A stretch of DNA of 37,758 nt, from NCBI GenBank assembly GCA_018380195.1, contig JAGZUC010000019.1, forward strand, positions 1-37,758. The letters run 5' to 3'. Under the pieces are notes generated by a model, which saw only the letters and a list, made by a program, of their open reading frames with translations, did no database searches and was not told the origin of the DNA. Position numbers and translations under genes: made by a program. The DNA is from Collinsella sp. (lineage in GTDB: Bacteria > Actinomycetota > Coriobacteriia > Coriobacteriales > Coriobacteriaceae). This document shows positions 15,298 through 24,520 of the stretch, in pieces. Each line of letters begins with the position of its first letter. Position 1 is the stretch's first letter.

Positions 15298-18114
15298 ATG
15301 GTTGTCGATAGTACGATTCGATTCAACGACAGGATGGATGGTCCAAGCGTGAGTCTCGGCAGCAAACTATCCAACGCAAAGGTCTCCTTTGCGATATTTA
15401 AGCGCGACATTAAGCGATTGCTTATGAACCCCGTCGCCTTGGTGGTTACCCTGGGCGTGTGTGTCATTCCCTCGCTATATGCCTGGTACAACATCGTGGC
15501 CAACTGGGATCCGTACGGAAACACCCAGGGCATCAAGATTGCCATCGCCAACAATGACCAAGGAACTCAAAACGACCTGGTGGGCGAGCTCAATGCGGGC
15601 GACAAGGTTGTCGACCAGCTCAAAGAGAACGATCAGCTGGGCTGGACCTTCGTCGATTCGGCCGCCGATGCTAAAGAGGGCGTCGAGAGCGGTGAATATT
15701 ACGCTGCCATCGTGATCCCCAAGAACTTCTCTGACAATCTTGTCTCAATGCTCGACGGCAATTACCATCAGCCCAAGCTTACGTACTACGTCAACGAGAA
15801 GAAGAGCGCTATTGCGCCCAAGGTCACCGACACTGGCGCCAATACCATCGAGGAGCAGATCAACTCGGAATTTGTCTCCACGGTGGGCGAGACCGTTGCC
15901 AGTATTGCCAAGGATGCCGGAGTCGATTTAAAGGACAAGGCAACCCAGACTCAGGATTCGTTGGCCGGTTCGGTATCAGAGGCTTCCGATACGTTGGGCG
16001 AAGTGCGTGATTCGATTGGCGACATGAATGCCGCCATCGATAAGACGAGTGGTTCCATTGCCTCGGCAGATGCGGCACTTGCCGGTCTGCAGGGTCAGGC
16101 GCCGTCGCTGACGCAGGCGATCTCCCAGGGCAATGACCTGCTGGGCGAGGCTCGCGCCACGGCGGGCAACTCTGTCGCCTCGCTCTCCAAGGCGCTCTCG
16201 GAAGGCAGCCTTGCGCTCACCAAGACGTCAGCCTCTGCGAACGCTGCCATCGGCAAGCTGACGGGCACGGTCACATCTACGACCACCCGTATCGACAACT
16301 CGCTCGAGTCTCTCCAAGCGACGATCGACCACAATAAGGCCGTTATCGGGCACTTAGAGATTCTCGCCAATGACACGTCGACAGGTTCCGAGGAAATTGA
16401 CGCGCGCATTGTATCGACCATCGATTTGCTTCGAGAGCAGAATGAAAAGCTTCAGAGCATCAAGGACGGTCTGTCCGCGCAGTCGAGCGCCATGGCGAAT
16501 GACGCAGCGGCTGTTTCGGGTGCCAGTGACGCTATCAATAACGCAATTCATACCGGTGCGACCAACCTTGGCCAAGCCCAGACGGACTTGGGCCAAAACG
16601 CGCTGCCGAAGGCCTCGAGCGCGCTCGACTCTTTTGCTGCCGTTTCGGGCGACCTGACCGGTATCGTCTCGGGTATGACACCTACACTTGCAAATGCGCG
16701 CGGCACGTTGGCGCAGCTTAGCGCTACGCTCGGCCAGGCCAAGACCACGCTGTCCCAAACCGATGCCTCCCTTGCCAAGGTTCAGGACAAGCTCGCAACC
16801 GCCGCCAACGACATCGCGGCGCTACAGACCTCCGAGTCCATGGGCGAGCTGGCCGGCCTGATGGGCGTCGACGTCGATGATGTTGCAGACTTCATGGCAT
16901 CTCCGGTCGAGCTGACCTCAAAGTCAATTTACCCGGTCAAGAGCTTTGGTTCGGGCATTGCCCCGTTCTATACCAATCTGGCGCTGTGGGTGGGCGGCTA
17001 CGTGCTTATCGCTATCTACAAGCTCGAGGTCGACCGCGAAGGCATCGGCAGCTTTACCGCGCGTCAGGGCTACTTTGGCCGCTGGTTGCTCCTGGTGATC
17101 CTGGGCGCGTTGCAGGCCATCATCGTTACGGTAGGCGATCTGGTGATCGGCGTGCAGTGCGTCAGCCCGCTGCTGTTCGTGCTGGGCGGCATCGCCATCT
17201 CGTTCACCTACGTCAATATCATCTATGCGCTGTCCACCACGTTTAAGCATATCGGCAAGGCTATCGGCGTCATTCTGGTTATCGTGCAGATCCCGGGTTC
17301 GTCGGGCATGTACCCCATCGAGATGATGCCAGGCTTCTTCCAGTGGCTGCACCCGCTGCTGCCCTTTACCTACGGCATCAATCTGCTGCGCGAGACGGTC
17401 GGCGGCATGTATTCGTTCAACTACCTGTTTAACCTGTGCATTCTGGGCGTGTTCTTGATCGTGGCGCTCTTTATCGGTCTGCAGCTGCGTCCGCTGCTGC
17501 TCAACCTTAACCTGCTCTTTGATAAACAGCTTTCCACGACCGGTATGATGATTTGCGAGTCCAACGACCTGCCGCGCCAGCGCTACTCGCTGCGCACGGC
17601 CATGCGTGTCATGCTCGATTCCGATTCGTACCGTCGCGAACTGCTCGATCATGCGGTCGCCTTTGAACATCGCTACCCGTACTACATCAAGGGCGGTTTT
17701 GCCGCCGTGGTGGGCGTTCAGGTCCTGCTCTTTGTCCTGTCGACGGTTCTCGATATCGACAATAACGGCAAGATCATCCTGCTTGTCATTTGGATCATCT
17801 CGGTTATTGCCATCTGCGGCTGGCTTATCAATATCGAATATATCCGCGCGAGCCTCAATACCCAGATGCGCATCTCGGCGCTTTCGGATGAGGACCTGCG
17901 TCGCGAGATGCGCGAACACACGGCCGCCATTCCTGCCGCCCGCCACATGTTTGGCCTCAACGCCAGCGAGCGTGGTGCCAAGGGCGGCGATCAGTCCACG
18001 GGCCGCTTGCCGCATATCGGCTCGCACCATAAATCTCAGGGCAGCGACAGCACAGCCACAAATGATGGAGATACCACCGCGCTTGGCAAGCACTCCAAAG
18101 GAGGTGAGGCATAA
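15298..18114 (+). CDS. YhgE/Pip-domain membrane protein (first of a tandem pair)
   Basis: This ~938-residue envelope protein belongs to the YhgE/Pip family, related to ABC-2-type permeases. An N-terminal membrane helix is followed by the family signature SLYAWYNIVANWDPYGNT. A long extracytoplasmic region follows (~residues 100-530), rich in Ser, Ala and Asp heptads and probably coiled coil. Next comes a cluster of five or six membrane helices with IPGSSGMYPIEMMPGFFQWLHPLLPF. Unlike its neighbour it then has a further ~200 residues with two more membrane helices and a charged tail. The start is uncertain: TTG 15265, ATG 15298 and later in-frame starts all lack a strong ribosome site. It directly precedes its paralogue, with no gap. 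Family members include phage-infection protein and type VII secretion-associated proteins; the substrate is unknown. Confidence 0.88.
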   Translation: MVVDSTIRFNDRMDGPSVSLGSKLSNAKVSFAIFKRDIKRLLMNPVALVVTLGVCVIPSLYAWYNIVANWDPYGNTQGIKIAIANNDQGTQNDLVGELNAGDKVVDQLKENDQLGWTFVDSAADAKEGVESGEYYAAIVIPKNFSDNLVSMLDGNYHQPKLTYYVNEKKSAIAPKVTDTGANTIEEQINSEFVSTVGETVASIAKDAGVDLKDKATQTQDSLAGSVSEASDTLGEVRDSIGDMNAAIDKTSGSIASADAALAGLQGQAPSLTQAISQGNDLLGEARATAGNSVASLSKALSEGSLALTKTSASANAAIGKLTGTVTSTTTRIDNSLESLQATIDHNKAVIGHLEILANDTSTGSEEIDARIVSTIDLLREQNEKLQSIKDGLSAQSSAMANDAAAVSGASDAINNAIHTGATNLGQAQTDLGQNALPKASSALDSFAAVSGDLTGIVSGMTPTLANARGTLAQLSATLGQAKTTLSQTDASLAKVQDKLATAANDIAALQTSESMGELAGLMGVDVDDVADFMASPVELTSKSIYPVKSFGSGIAPFYTNLALWVGGYVLIAIYKLEVDREGIGSFTARQGYFGRWLLLVILGALQAIIVTVGDLVIGVQCVSPLLFVLGGIAISFTYVNIIYALSTTFKHIGKAIGVILVIVQIPGSSGMYPIEMMPGFFQWLHPLLPFTYGINLLRETVGGMYSFNYLFNLCILGVFLIVALFIGLQLRPLLLNLNLLFDKQLSTTGMMICESNDLPRQRYSLRTAMRVMLDSDSYRRELLDHAVAFEHRYPYYIKGGFAAVVGVQVLLFVLSTVLDIDNNGKIILLVIWIISVIAICGWLINIEYIRASLNTQMRISALSDEDLRREMREHTAAIPAARHMFGLNASERGAKGGDQSTGRLPHIGSHHKSQGSDSTATNDGDTTALGKHSKGGEA

Positions 18115-20304
18115 ATGAAGAACATCCTGCATCTGTTTAAGCGCGATGTCCAAAACGTGTCTCGCTCCGTGATCGGCTTGGTTGTCGTGATGGGCCTCAT
18201 TATCGTACCGTGTCTGTACGCGTGGTTTAACATCGCCGGCAGCTGGGATCCGTACGGCAACACCGGCAATCTTAAGATCGCCGTGGTCAACACCGACGAG
18301 GGCTACGAGAGCGATTTGATTCCCGTCGAGGTCAACGTGGGCGAAAACGTAACCGCCACCCTGCGCGGCAACGAGAGCTTCGATTGGGTTGTGCTCAACA
18401 ATCGCGAAAAGGCTATCGAGGGCGTTAAGTCGGGCGCGTACTATGCTGCCGTCGTTATCCCCAAAACGTTTAGCGCTGACATGATGACGCTTTTCTCGAC
18501 CGACGTGAAACACGCTGATATCGAGTTCTATGAGAACCAGAAAGCCAACGCCATCGCGCAGATCGTGACCGAGAAGGGTTCGAGCGCCGTTCAAAGCCAG
18601 GTTAACGAAACTTTTACCGAGACCATTACGAGCATCGGTCTTAAGACGGTGTCCAGCCTGCTCGATTACATGAGCACCGACCAGGTCAGCAACTTTATCG
18701 CCAACCTGTCCTCGACGCTCGGCGATTCGGTCCAGGACCTGCAGGACGTTCAGGCCAGCGCAACGTCGCTTGCGGGCATTTTGAGCTCCACGTCCGATTC
18801 GCTGACGTCGGCGAGCGGTATGCTCCAGCAGACGGGTACGGTCGATGAGTCGACAAAGCAGCTCATGGAACATGCCAAAAGCGGCATCGATGATTCCAAA
18901 GAAGCGCTTAAGGCGGCAAACGATGCCATCGATGCCGCAATCGATGGAAGTGCGGGTTCGTTCGACAATGTGTCTGCCGAGTTCGCGAAGGCGTTCGACA
19001 CCGCAAACCAGCATGTCGACCTTACGGTGTCCCAACTCAACGATGCCGCTGCGGCCCTCAATGCGCGCGCCAAGGATATCGATACGGTGGCCGATCAGCT
19101 CCGCAGCCTTGCCGACCAGGTGAGCGATGAGAATTTGAAGGACGGCCTCAAGTCCGCCGCGACGTCGCTGGGCAGAATCGCCGTTGAGTACCGCAACAAT
19201 GCCAAGGATCTGGCGGCCACCGCGAAGTCTCTCTTCGATAGCATGGCCGAGGTCAACAACTCGCGTGCCGAGGTCGATCAGGCCATCGCCGATGCCAAGG
19301 CCGGCATCGCGGGTGCCAAATCCGATTACGATTCCACGTTCTCGGTTAAGGCCAAGGAGCTCAAGAAGACGGTTTCGGGCATTTTGGACTCGCTTGATGG
19401 CATCTCGGGCGATCTTGATAGCGCTGTTGCCGGTCTAACCGATGCATCCGGTTCGCTGGCAAAGGGCCTCTCCAAGGCTGCAAAGCTGGTCAACAAGGCT
19501 TCCGATCAGCTGGGTGAAGCGTCCGATAAGATCAGTGCCTTTAAGGACGAGCTCGACGGTGCCCTTATGTCGGACGATCTGGCCACGATCAAGACGATGA
19601 TTGGCAATGATCCCGAGGGTCTGGCCGTGTCGCTTTCCGGTCCCGTCGCGCTCGATCGCAAGCCGGTCTATCCGATCCGCAATTACGGTTCGGCCATGGC
19701 GCCGTTCTATACGATCCTGTCGCTGTGGGTGGGCTCGATCGTGCTGGCAGCCATGATGAAGGTCTCGGTTGACGATGAGCTCATCAACGAGCTCATCCCC
19801 GTGCGCCTGCACGAGATCTACCTGGGCCGCTACCTGTTCTTTGGAGGTCTGGCCCTGCTGCAGGCGACACTCGTGTGCGCGGGCGACATCCTGTTCTTTG
19901 GCATCCAATGCGACAACCCGCTGCAGTTTGTGCTGGCGGGCTGGGTCGCGAGTCTCGTGTTCTCCAATATCGTCTACACGCTTACGGTTTCGTTTGGCGA
20001 TATCGGCAAGGCTTTGGCCGTTGTGCTGCTGGTCATGCAGGTCGGCGGTTCGGGCGGTACGTTCCCCATCGAGATGACCGGCCCTGTGTTCCAGGCGATC
20101 TATCCGTTCCTGCCGTTTACCCATGGCATTAACGCCATGCATGCCGCCATGGCTGGCGCCTACCATATGGAGTACTGGGTTGAGCTGGGCATTCTGGCGA
20201 GCTATCTGATTCCGTCGCTGGCACTGGGCGTCGTCTTCCGCCGTCCGGTCATCAAGGCCAACGACTGGATTATCGAAAAGCTGGAGTCGACAAAGCTAAT
20301 TTAA
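18115..20304 (+). CDS. YhgE/Pip-domain membrane protein (second of a tandem pair)
   Basis: This 729-residue paralogue of the preceding protein has the same layout: an N-terminal helix with VPCLYAWFNIAGSWDPYGNT, a long helical extracytoplasmic region (~residues 130-500, Ala/Asp/Ser-rich), and a C-terminal block of about six membrane helices containing GGSGGTFPIEMTGPVFQAIYPFLPF. ATG 18115 immediately follows the upstream stop, and GGAGGTGAGG supports strong, coupled translation. The pair may form a heteromeric complex. Function is not established for the family beyond envelope transport or phage reception, so none is assigned. Confidence 0.92.
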   Translation: MKNILHLFKRDVQNVSRSVIGLVVVMGLIIVPCLYAWFNIAGSWDPYGNTGNLKIAVVNTDEGYESDLIPVEVNVGENVTATLRGNESFDWVVLNNREKAIEGVKSGAYYAAVVIPKTFSADMMTLFSTDVKHADIEFYENQKANAIAQIVTEKGSSAVQSQVNETFTETITSIGLKTVSSLLDYMSTDQVSNFIANLSSTLGDSVQDLQDVQASATSLAGILSSTSDSLTSASGMLQQTGTVDESTKQLMEHAKSGIDDSKEALKAANDAIDAAIDGSAGSFDNVSAEFAKAFDTANQHVDLTVSQLNDAAAALNARAKDIDTVADQLRSLADQVSDENLKDGLKSAATSLGRIAVEYRNNAKDLAATAKSLFDSMAEVNNSRAEVDQAIADAKAGIAGAKSDYDSTFSVKAKELKKTVSGILDSLDGISGDLDSAVAGLTDASGSLAKGLSKAAKLVNKASDQLGEASDKISAFKDELDGALMSDDLATIKTMIGNDPEGLAVSLSGPVALDRKPVYPIRNYGSAMAPFYTILSLWVGSIVLAAMMKVSVDDELINELIPVRLHEIYLGRYLFFGGLALLQATLVCAGDILFFGIQCDNPLQFVLAGWVASLVFSNIVYTLTVSFGDIGKALAVVLLVMQVGGSGGTFPIEMTGPVFQAIYPFLPFTHGINAMHAAMAGAYHMEYWVELGILASYLIPSLALGVVFRRPVIKANDWIIEKLESTKLI

Positions 20305-20362
20305 TGCGGCAGCGTTAACGCTGATGCAGCGTCGGCCGGTCCGCCGTTCGGTAGAACGGCGG
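20305..20362. other. Palindromes after the YhgE operon
   Basis: AGCGTTAACGCT (20311-20322) is a perfect 12-bp palindrome. CCGCCGTTC-GGTA-GAACGGCGG (20341-20362) is a perfect 9-bp hairpin. The hairpin lacks a T run on the plus strand, so it is not a typical terminator. Confidence 0.4.
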
Positions 20363-20418
20363 AACAAAACGCTTTAGCGGGCTGGATTGCGTGGGTTGCT
20401 TGGTTGTTGCTACAGTAG

Positions 20419-20453
20419 CGGGGCGTGCCGGGGGTCCGGTGCGCCCCGTTTTT
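20419..20453 (+). terminator. Terminator before the DMT transporter gene
   Basis: CGGGGCG (20419-20425) pairs with CGCCCCG (20442-20448), followed by TTTTT. It probably ends the YhgE operon. TACAGT lies immediately upstream of it, so an attenuator role for the next gene cannot be excluded. Confidence 0.75.
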
Positions 20454-20524
20454 ATTTGACCATGAGGCGGCACGCAGCCATACGCGTGCGGACACCACGC
20501 CCAGATTGAGTGTGAGGATGTTCC

Positions 20525-21508
20525 ATGGCCCAATACGCTGCCAACGAAATCGAAAACTTGCCCGATAGCCCTGTAGCCCGCGAAGACCTGGGTGCCGGTG
20601 GCGCCTCTCGCGGCGCTGGCGCACGCTCGCCGCTGTTCTGGAAGGTCCTGCTACTTTCGGTGGCGGTCGTTTGGGGTTACTCCTTTACCACTATGAAGGG
20701 CGCGCTCGACACCATTCCGGCGTTCGAGCTGGTCTACGTTCGCTTTCTCCCGGCATCACTGGTAATGTTTGCCATTTTCCATAAGCGCATCGTCGCTCAT
20801 TTCAATGCCCGCAACCTGATCGTCGGGCTTGGCATGGGCGCGCTCATGTGGGGTGCCTACGGTTTGCAGACGGTCGGCCTGGCGCAGACCACGGCAGGCA
20901 AGAATGCTTTTTTGACGGGCACGTATTGCATCCTTGTGCCGTTCGCGAGCTATTTTCTGAGCGGCGAAAAGCTCACCCGCTACAACCTGGGTGCAGCACT
21001 GCTGTGCTTGGCGGGCATTGGCCTGGTGGCGCTCGATAGCGTCGAGTTCAACATCGGTGACGTCATTACGCTGGCGGGTGCGGTCTTTTTCGCCATCCAG
21101 ATGGCGGTGACCGCCAAGTACGGTCGCAAAATGGACATCAACGTCATCACGTTTTGGATGTTTATGGGCAACGGCGTGCTGAGCCTGGTCTCGTCGCTGC
21201 TATTCGAGACCCAAGCGCCTCTGTCCGTGTGGACGCCGAGCTTTATCGGTGCGATGGCGTTTCTCTCGGTGGGCTGTACGTGCGTGGCCCTGCTCATCCA
21301 AAACGTCGGCCTGGCGCATGTCCCGGCCTCGACGGGCTCGCTGCTCCTTTCCATGGAGTCGCCTTCGGGTGCGCTGTTCTCGGTGCTGCTGATGGGGGAG
21401 GCGCTCACCTCGCGCCTGCTCGCCGGCTTCGCCCTCATCTTCCTATCGATTATTTTGAGCGAGACGCATTTTGATTTTTTGCGTCGAAAGCCGCGCCCGC
21501 AATTGTAA
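20525..21508 (+). CDS. EamA/DMT-family transporter
   Basis: This 327-residue membrane protein has ten predicted helices in two EamA repeats. The first repeat carries VAVVWGYSFTTMKGALDTIPAFELVYVRF and LQTVGLAQTTAGKNAFLTGTY, a frequent pattern in this family; the second ends PSGALFSVLLMGEALTSRLLAGFALIFLSIIL. A ~35-residue soluble N-terminus precedes the first helix. Members export small metabolites such as amino acids; the substrate cannot be read from sequence. ATG 20525 is preceded by GAGGATG. It is flanked by terminators, so it is probably monocistronic. Confidence 0.92.
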   Translation: MAQYAANEIENLPDSPVAREDLGAGGASRGAGARSPLFWKVLLLSVAVVWGYSFTTMKGALDTIPAFELVYVRFLPASLVMFAIFHKRIVAHFNARNLIVGLGMGALMWGAYGLQTVGLAQTTAGKNAFLTGTYCILVPFASYFLSGEKLTRYNLGAALLCLAGIGLVALDSVEFNIGDVITLAGAVFFAIQMAVTAKYGRKMDINVITFWMFMGNGVLSLVSSLLFETQAPLSVWTPSFIGAMAFLSVGCTCVALLIQNVGLAHVPASTGSLLLSMESPSGALFSVLLMGEALTSRLLAGFALIFLSIILSETHFDFLRRKPRPQL

Positions 21509-21520
21509 ACAACTTGTTGC

Positions 21521-21545
21521 GCTGCCCTCCCAGGGCGGCATTTTT
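21521..21545 (+). terminator. Terminator of the DMT transporter gene
   Basis: GCTGCCCT-CCC-AGGGCGGC, followed by ATTTTT, lies 12 bases after the stop codon. Confidence 0.8.
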
Positions 21546-21571
21546 ATGTCATGCCCTTACAGTTGTACCTT

Positions 21572-21593
21572 GCACTTTACGCTATCAAAGTGC
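21572..21593 (+). promoter_or_regulatory. Inverted repeat before the M20 gene
   Basis: GCACTTT (21572-21578) and AAAGTGC (21587-21593) form a perfect 7-bp inverted repeat with an 8-base spacer, 30 bases before the start codon. It could be an operator or a leader hairpin. Confidence 0.4.
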
Positions 21594-21623
21594 GTGCTGC
21601 AAAAACGTTACTGGAGGGCTTCT

Positions 21624-22919
21624 ATGGCATCAGCTCTGTCCGATTTTCAACCGCAACCAGCGCCCCAGGCCACCGCGGCGGCGCAGGCCGCTATCGGTGA
21701 CGGTCTTGTCGCAGAAGCTCAGGCTTTTGCAGACGAGCTCGCTGCATGGCGACACGATCTACACCAGATGCCCGAGCTGGGCAATAGCCTCCCACAGACC
21801 TCTGCGTATATCCAAGCACGCCTGACCGAGATGGACATCCCATTTGCCACGCTCGTCGATGGTTCCTGCGTTGTGGGCCTTGTCGGCGCCGGTGCCGCCG
21901 CGGCCCGGGGCAATGGCGTTTGCACGGACGAACAGGCCGGTACGGTCGTTATGCTGCGTGGCGACATGGATGCCCTGCCCGTTACCGAGGAATCCGGCGA
22001 GCCCTTTGCATCCACTAACGGCTGCATGCACGCATGCGGACACGATATGCACGCGACGGCGCTGCTTGGTGCGGCTCGTATGCTCAAAGCACGCGAGGCA
22101 GAGCTTGTTGATGCCAACGCCACGGTTAAGTTGCTGTTCCAGCCGGGCGAGGAAACCTTTGAGGGTGCCCGCGCCGCCATCGCCGACGGTCTGCTGCAGA
22201 ACCCGCGTCCTCAGGTCGCCTTTGCCATGCATGTCAATAGCCAGTCGCCGCTTGGCCTGGTGCTTTACGGCAGTCCGGCGCTCTCGGGCGTGTACGGTTT
22301 CCGCATCACGCTGCAGGGCAAGGGCGGTCATGGCTCGAGCCCCGAAATCTGCATCGACCCCATCACGGCCGGCGTCCATGTGCATCTGGCACTTCAGGAG
22401 CTCATCTCCCGCGAGGTGCCGGCGGCCAAGGAGGTCGCGCTTACCGTTGGCAAGTTCGCCGGCGGTCAGGCCGCAAATGTCATCCCCGACACTTGTGTGC
22501 TTGAGGGAACGCTGCGTGGCTTCGACGTCGAGCTCATGGAGCACCTCAAGACCCGCATCGCCGAGGTCGTCAACGGCGTGGCCGCAACGTATCGCACGCC
22601 GGCGACCCTCGAGACACTCTCGGATGTTCCCCCGCTCGTACTCGATGACGATATGACGCAGGCGTCGCTTGGCTACGTGGGCGCGGTGCTGCCCAAGGCC
22701 GCCTTCCTGCCGCTGTTCCACGCCATGGCGAGCGAGGACTTCGCGTTGATCTCGAGCGAGATCCCGAGTGCGTACTTTACCGTGGGCGCGGCCGTAACCG
22801 ACACGGACGAACACTTTGCCCAGCACCATCCCAAGGCACGTTTTAGCGATGCCGAGCTTCCCCTTGGCGCCGCGGCCTATGCCGCCGTCGCTTTGGGCTA
22901 TATCGCCGACCACCGGTAG
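21624..22919 (+). CDS. M20-family amidohydrolase (N-acyl amino acid/hippurate hydrolase-like)
   Basis: This 431-residue cytoplasmic metallopeptidase would remove an acyl group from an amino acid or a terminal residue from a small peptide. Motifs: WRHDLHQMPELG near the N-terminus, LRGDMDALPVTE, HACGHDMHATALLGAARML (metal-binding Cys/His), FQPGEETFEGARA (catalytic Glu pair), the dimerisation-domain entry GKGGHGSSPE, and the C-terminal MASEDFALIS. This fits the M20D amidohydrolase subgroup. ATG 21624 follows CTGGAGGGC; a longer open frame overlaps the upstream gene and is not used. The MFS transporter gene downstream on the same strand could supply substrate, which is inference only. Confidence 0.92.
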   Translation: MASALSDFQPQPAPQATAAAQAAIGDGLVAEAQAFADELAAWRHDLHQMPELGNSLPQTSAYIQARLTEMDIPFATLVDGSCVVGLVGAGAAAARGNGVCTDEQAGTVVMLRGDMDALPVTEESGEPFASTNGCMHACGHDMHATALLGAARMLKAREAELVDANATVKLLFQPGEETFEGARAAIADGLLQNPRPQVAFAMHVNSQSPLGLVLYGSPALSGVYGFRITLQGKGGHGSSPEICIDPITAGVHVHLALQELISREVPAAKEVALTVGKFAGGQAANVIPDTCVLEGTLRGFDVELMEHLKTRIAEVVNGVAATYRTPATLETLSDVPPLVLDDDMTQASLGYVGAVLPKAAFLPLFHAMASEDFALISSEIPSAYFTVGAAVTDTDEHFAQHHPKARFSDAELPLGAAAYAAVALGYIADHR

Positions 22920-22927
22920 CACCCAAC

Positions 22928-22982
22928 CTTGCCTTTCAAGTCTGCGGGCATGGCCATAAGGCCTATGTCCTTGTCTTTCAAG
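22928..22982. repeat. Two 13-bp CTTG-N5-CAAG motifs, 42 bp apart
   Basis: CTTGCCTTTCAAG (22928-22940) and CTTGTCTTTCAAG (22970-22982) differ at one base, and each has complementary ends. The 42-bp offset equals about four helical turns. Between them lies a near palindrome, CATGGCCATAAGGCCTATG. They sit upstream of the MFS gene and could bind a regulator. Confidence 0.4.
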
Positions 22983-23042
22983 GCAATCTTGGGCACTACC
23001 GGCGCCCGGCGCCGGCTATTCGTCTGTTAAATAAGGAGCAGT

Positions 23043-24347
23043 ATGTCCCAGCAACGTAAGTTCTTCCCCGGCTGGCTCGTGGTGACCTCCGGCTTCGTGA
23101 TTATGGCCACGTGCTACACGATTTTCGTCAACTGCATGAGCCTGTTCCAGCCGCTCATCGTCAGCGACCTCGGGATTACGCTTGCCCAGTACAACATCTC
23201 CAACGCTATCTCCACCGTGGTGAGCGTCGTGGGTTCGCTCGTTATCGGCCATGTTGCCGATAAGGTGAGTGGCCGCATATTGGGCTCGCTCACCGTTATC
23301 GCTACCTCGGCGGTGCTTGCCGGCATGAGCTTTGTCGGTGAGCTGTGGCAGGTCTACGTGCTCTTTGCCGTTTCGGGCTGCTTCGCTGTGGCCTCGACCC
23401 GCCTGCTCATTAGCCTGGTGACCGCCAACTGGTTTACCGCCAAGCGAGGCCTTGCCATCTCCATCGCACTTTCGGGCTCGGGCTTTGGCGGCGCTATTCT
23501 CTCGCCGATCGTGAGCTCGCTTATCGTGAGTGTGGGCTGGCGCTCTGCGTTCCTGGTACTCGCTGCCGTCTGCATGGTGGCGGCACTGCCCATCACGGCC
23601 TATTCCTTCCGCACCAAGCCTTCCGAGATCGGCCTTAAGCCGCTCGGCGAGAACCCGGGCGATCCGTCTGCCTCGCCCGCGGGCAATAAAAACGAGAAGG
23701 CAGCCCCCGAGGTCAGCGTGGGTTGGTCGCGTATCAAGAAGAGCCCGGCATTTTGGCTGCTCGTCGTCGCTTTCCTCTTTATGGGTCTGGTCAACGGCGC
23801 CATCCTGCCCAACCAAGTTACGAACATGACGAGCGTTACCGTCAACGGTGCCAAGATCGTCACGGGCGGCCACGATCCCATGTGGGCAGGCACCGTACTT
23901 TCGGCCTACATGGTTACGGTCGTTATTGCCAAGATTTCGCTCGGTGCGATCTATGACCGCTTTGGCCTGCGTTTTGGCAATATCCTTGGCTCCGCTGCGT
24001 GCATTATCGCCTGCGTGGCACTGTGCTTCCCAACGACGGATCTTGGCCCCATTGTCGCCGCTGTGAGCTTTGGTATCGGAACGTGCATGGGCACCATAAC
24101 GCCTACCATCGCCGCGTCCAAGCAGTTTGGTATGGCCGATCTGGGCAAGGTCACGGGCACCATTACCTCGCTCGAGATGGTCGGCGGCACCGTGGGCGCC
24201 ATTGTCTCGGGCGTGCTGTTCGATGCCACGGGCTCCTTTGCGAGCACCTGGATCGTGTGCCTGGTGTGCTCTGCGATTATGCTCGTGTTCCTGTTGGCGT
24301 CCGAGCCCATCGCTGCCAAGCTGCGCGCGAGCGTGGCGGGGGAGTAG
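23043..24347 (+). CDS. MFS transporter, OFA/monocarboxylate-like
   Basis: This 434-residue permease has twelve predicted membrane helices. N-terminal PGWLVVTSGFVIMATCYTIF, the mid-half NWFTAKRGLAISIALSGSGFGG, and VGWRSAFLVLAAVCM are typical of the oxalate:formate antiporter (OFA) and monocarboxylate families. A charged linker (~residues 200-225, LGENPGDPSASPAGNKNEK) separates the two six-helix bundles. Likely substrates are carboxylates, not proven. ATG 23043 follows TAAGGAG. It is downstream of the M20 gene on the same strand, 123 bases away, and is followed by three long hairpins. Confidence 0.9.
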   Translation: MSQQRKFFPGWLVVTSGFVIMATCYTIFVNCMSLFQPLIVSDLGITLAQYNISNAISTVVSVVGSLVIGHVADKVSGRILGSLTVIATSAVLAGMSFVGELWQVYVLFAVSGCFAVASTRLLISLVTANWFTAKRGLAISIALSGSGFGGAILSPIVSSLIVSVGWRSAFLVLAAVCMVAALPITAYSFRTKPSEIGLKPLGENPGDPSASPAGNKNEKAAPEVSVGWSRIKKSPAFWLLVVAFLFMGLVNGAILPNQVTNMTSVTVNGAKIVTGGHDPMWAGTVLSAYMVTVVIAKISLGAIYDRFGLRFGNILGSAACIIACVALCFPTTDLGPIVAAVSFGIGTCMGTITPTIAASKQFGMADLGKVTGTITSLEMVGGTVGAIVSGVLFDATGSFASTWIVCLVCSAIMLVFLLASEPIAAKLRASVAGE

Positions 24348-24382
24348 GCGTTCGTCGCTCTTTTCTGTTCGTCCCGTTCTGT

Positions 24383-24446
24383 CCGTGGCCGCCTTGGAAG
24401 CCGAATGGATGCTCGTACCATCATTCGGTTTCCAAGGCGGCCACGG
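24383..24446. repeat. Long hairpin A of a three-hairpin cluster
   Basis: 24383-24407 and 24422-24446 pair over 25 positions, with a single G-T wobble, around a 14-base loop. The inner 30 bases (24400-24429, GCCGAATG...TTCGGT) are homologous to the core of hairpin C at 24542-24571, including the wobble, while the outer arms differ. Confidence 0.8.
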
Positions 24447-24456
24447 GCCTACGAAA

Positions 24457-24520
24457 TGATCCCTATTCCTCCGTCCCCAAGGGATCACGTGATCCGAAGG
24501 GGACGGAGGAAAAGGGATCA
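24457..24520. repeat. Long palindrome B (GATCCC family)
   Basis: This is a 64-bp near palindrome centred on CACGTG: TGATCCCTATTCCTCC at its left end mirrors GGAGGAAAAGGGATCA at its right end. It contains the 20-base string shared exactly with 15137-15156 after htpG, so it belongs to the same repeat family in an extended form. Confidence 0.75.

Noticed and set aside
16924..19035. 703-codon open frame on the minus strand across both YhgE genes
   Set aside because: It is antisense to two well-supported membrane protein genes and is low-complexity and His/Arg-rich, as expected of a shadow.
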